Assembly: GCA_963848475.1 (NCBI GenBank)
Contig: CAWKDW010000004.1
Span: 1 to 64,000, forward strand
Origin: Solirubrobacter sp963848475
GTDB lineage: Bacteria; Actinomycetota; Thermoleophilia; Solirubrobacterales; Solirubrobacteraceae
Direction of reading: 5' to 3'
Length of the DNA stretch: 64,000 nucleotides
Shown: in pieces, positions 62,630 to 64,000 of the stretch
Layout: the number at the start of each line of letters is the position of its first letter
How positions within the stretch are numbered: position 1 is the first letter of the stretch
Program-made: the position numbers and the translations under genes
Notes under the pieces: generated by a model
Database searches by the model: none
What the model was told of the DNA's origin: nothing
The model's input: only the letters and a program-made list of their open reading frames with translations

Positions 62630-64000
62630 CGCACCTCGATGTCGAACGGCTCCTCGTGATTCGCGGTGCCGCAGCGCGGGCTTGCCGGTTCGGGCTCGGC
62701 GACGGCGACGACCGGCTCGTAGGACGGCCCGCCACAACACGCGGCCGCGGCGGCGCCGGTGGCAACGCTCTCGGCCGGCGCGGCCGAGCGGTTGCACACA
62801 CCGGTCTCGGGCAGGACGAGCTCGACGCGGCGTGCGGCTTCCCAGTCGCCGGCCAGTGCGGCGACGACCGAGCGGACCTGCTCGTAGCCGGTGCGCAGCA
62901 GGAACGTCGGCGCGCGTCCGTAGCTCTTCATGCCCACCACGTACACGCCGGCGTCGGGGTGCGAGAGCTCGTCGACGCCATGCGGCGGGACCGAGCCGCA
63001 GGAATGCAGGTTGGGGTCGATCAGGGGGGCGAGCGCGCGAGCGGACTCGACGCGATCGTCGAGATCCAGGCGCAGCTCGGCCGAGCAGCGAGAGGTCAGG
63101 ACGGAAGCCCGTCGCCGCGATCACCTCGTCGGCGACGATCTCGCGCTCGCCGTCGCTGAGGAGCAGCGCCGAGCCGGACATGGCCACGGAGCGCGTCTGA
63201 AAGCCGGCGGCCAGCGCGATGGCGCCGTCCTCGACGAGGCTGCTGGACGGCCGCTCCAAGCGCGCCACGCTCCGGGAGCTGGTCATCGCCGCCGCCGCCG
63301 TACTTGCGTCCCGGCACGGCGCCGCGGATCGCCCAGACGATCTGGGTCGCCGGCTCGGACTCGCGCAGCGCGACGAGATCGAGGATCGCGTTGAACGCCG
63401 AATGACCACTGCCGACCACCACCACCCGCTTACCCGCATAGCGCCCACGGGCGCCGTCGAGCACATCGGGAATCCCGTACTCGATCCGGCCGGCGAGCGC
63501 GCGCTCGCCCGTCGCCGGCAGGCCGGCACCGAGCGGGTTCGGCTGCGTCCAGGTGCCTGACGCATCGATCACCGCGCTCGCCAGATGGCGGCGCTCCACG
63601 CCGGCCTCGTCGACCACGACTTCGAAGGGGGCTTCGCTGCGTCCCGCGTCCTTGAGCTTGTCGACACCCGCACGCGTGACGCCGATCACCCTCGCGCGCA
63701 GGTGGAGGGCGGCGCCGATCTCCGGCGTCGCGGCCAGTGGCTCCAGGTAGCGCTCGACGATCTCGTCGCCGGTCGGATACCCGTCGCCCGCGGGCGCGCT
63801 CCAGCCGTGGCGTTCGAGGAGCGCTGTCGCGGCTGGGTCGACGTTGAGCTCCCACGGCGAGAAGACTCGCACGTGCCCCCAGCGGCGGATGCTGGCGCCG
63901 ACGGCCTCGCCGGCCTCGAACACGAGCGGTTCGAGGCCGCGGGCGAGCAGATGCGCCGCGGCGGCGAGCCCGACGGGGCCGGCGCCGATCACCGCGACGG
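62626..64000 (-). pseudogene. FAD/NAD(P)-dependent flavoprotein (ArsO-like) with Cys-rich tail; frameshifted, cut by window edge
   Basis: The FAD motif VIGAGPVGLAAAAHLLARG begins at the window edge, so a few N-terminal residues are missing. FSPWELNVDPAATALLERHG, the NADPH motif VVVVGSGHSAFNAILDLVAL and EVIAATGFRPDLSLLG follow. Frames change near 63275 and 63090, after which VYVVGMKSYGRAPTFLLRTG and a tail with PETGVCNRSA, AACCGGPSYEP and SPRCGTANHE complete it. The family resembles flavin monooxygenases found in ars operons (ArsO). The four tail cysteines could bind As(III). First gene of the minus-strand operon. Confidence 0.75.

Noticed and set aside
60099..62801. A 900-codon frame suggesting a fusion of upstream sequence with GAPDH
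   Set aside because: The part upstream of 61358 is out of frame with the MFS gene and reads as shadow; a clear promoter and ArsR box precede the GAPDH start.

Overview
The window is very GC-rich and gene-dense. It carries actinobacterial hallmarks: an OpcA-linked oxidative pentose phosphate cluster, an actinobacterial-type pgi, AAC(2')-I and AcrA1-like proteins, and many transcription units whose -10 hexamer sits 6-8 nt before the start codon (leaderless layout). Together with several small lineage-type hypotheticals this suggests a Thermoleophilia/Solirubrobacterales-like actinobacterium. That placement is inference; no rRNA gene is present. I see no tRNA, CRISPR array, complete IS or prophage.

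Layout. 1-9.7 kb: broken M3 peptidase; a TetR/MFS efflux pair; a DoxX-like/APH pair; a lipoprotein phosphoesterase coupled to an ABC permease/ATPase; an ArsR-SRPBCC pair; msrB. 10-21.3 kb: tkt, a chemotaxis receptor on the opposite strand, then pgi-gnd-zwf-opcA-pgl-glk-rpiB and a small Cys protein. This reads as one sugar-phosphate/NADPH unit, but no transaldolase gene is present. 21.3-31.2 kb: ZIP transporter, GNAT, EamA/MocR divergent pair, broken wall hydrolase, pyrD, an ArsR-SRPBCC-DUF899-miniprotein operon, and an ABC-2 exporter. 31.2-35.2 kb: ppx, ppk1 and a sigma factor. 35.3-42.7 kb: solitary peptide-type binding lipoprotein, aldose epimerase, fused reductase (AcrA1-like), secreted protein, enoyl-CoA hydratase. 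43-50 kb: ABC-F, AAC(2')-I, LLM oxidoreductase, secreted and membrane proteins. 50.2-56.7 kb: a PhoU-like protein behind a PHO-box-like repeat, and a pst operon extended by three extra genes. 56.8-64 kb: a secreted protein, then an arsenic cluster: ArsR with a Cys-Cys...Cys site, ArsJ, its GAPDH partner, a second MFS, and a flavoprotein cut by the window edge.

Themes. Phosphate uptake (pst, PhoU-like), polyphosphate (ppx, ppk1) and arsenate detoxification (gapdh-arsJ) lie close together; arsenate is a phosphate mimic, so the grouping makes physiological sense. A 162-167 bp structured repeat with CTAG-ended inverted termini occurs twice, and each copy supplies the stop codon of a neighbouring gene.

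Quality caveat. Many otherwise well-conserved genes are interrupted by frameshifts, most densely in the first 7.7 kb, and one has an in-frame TAG. The pentose phosphate cluster and ppk1 are intact. Uneven consensus error is the simplest explanation; such genes are listed as pseudogene with the frame breaks described.
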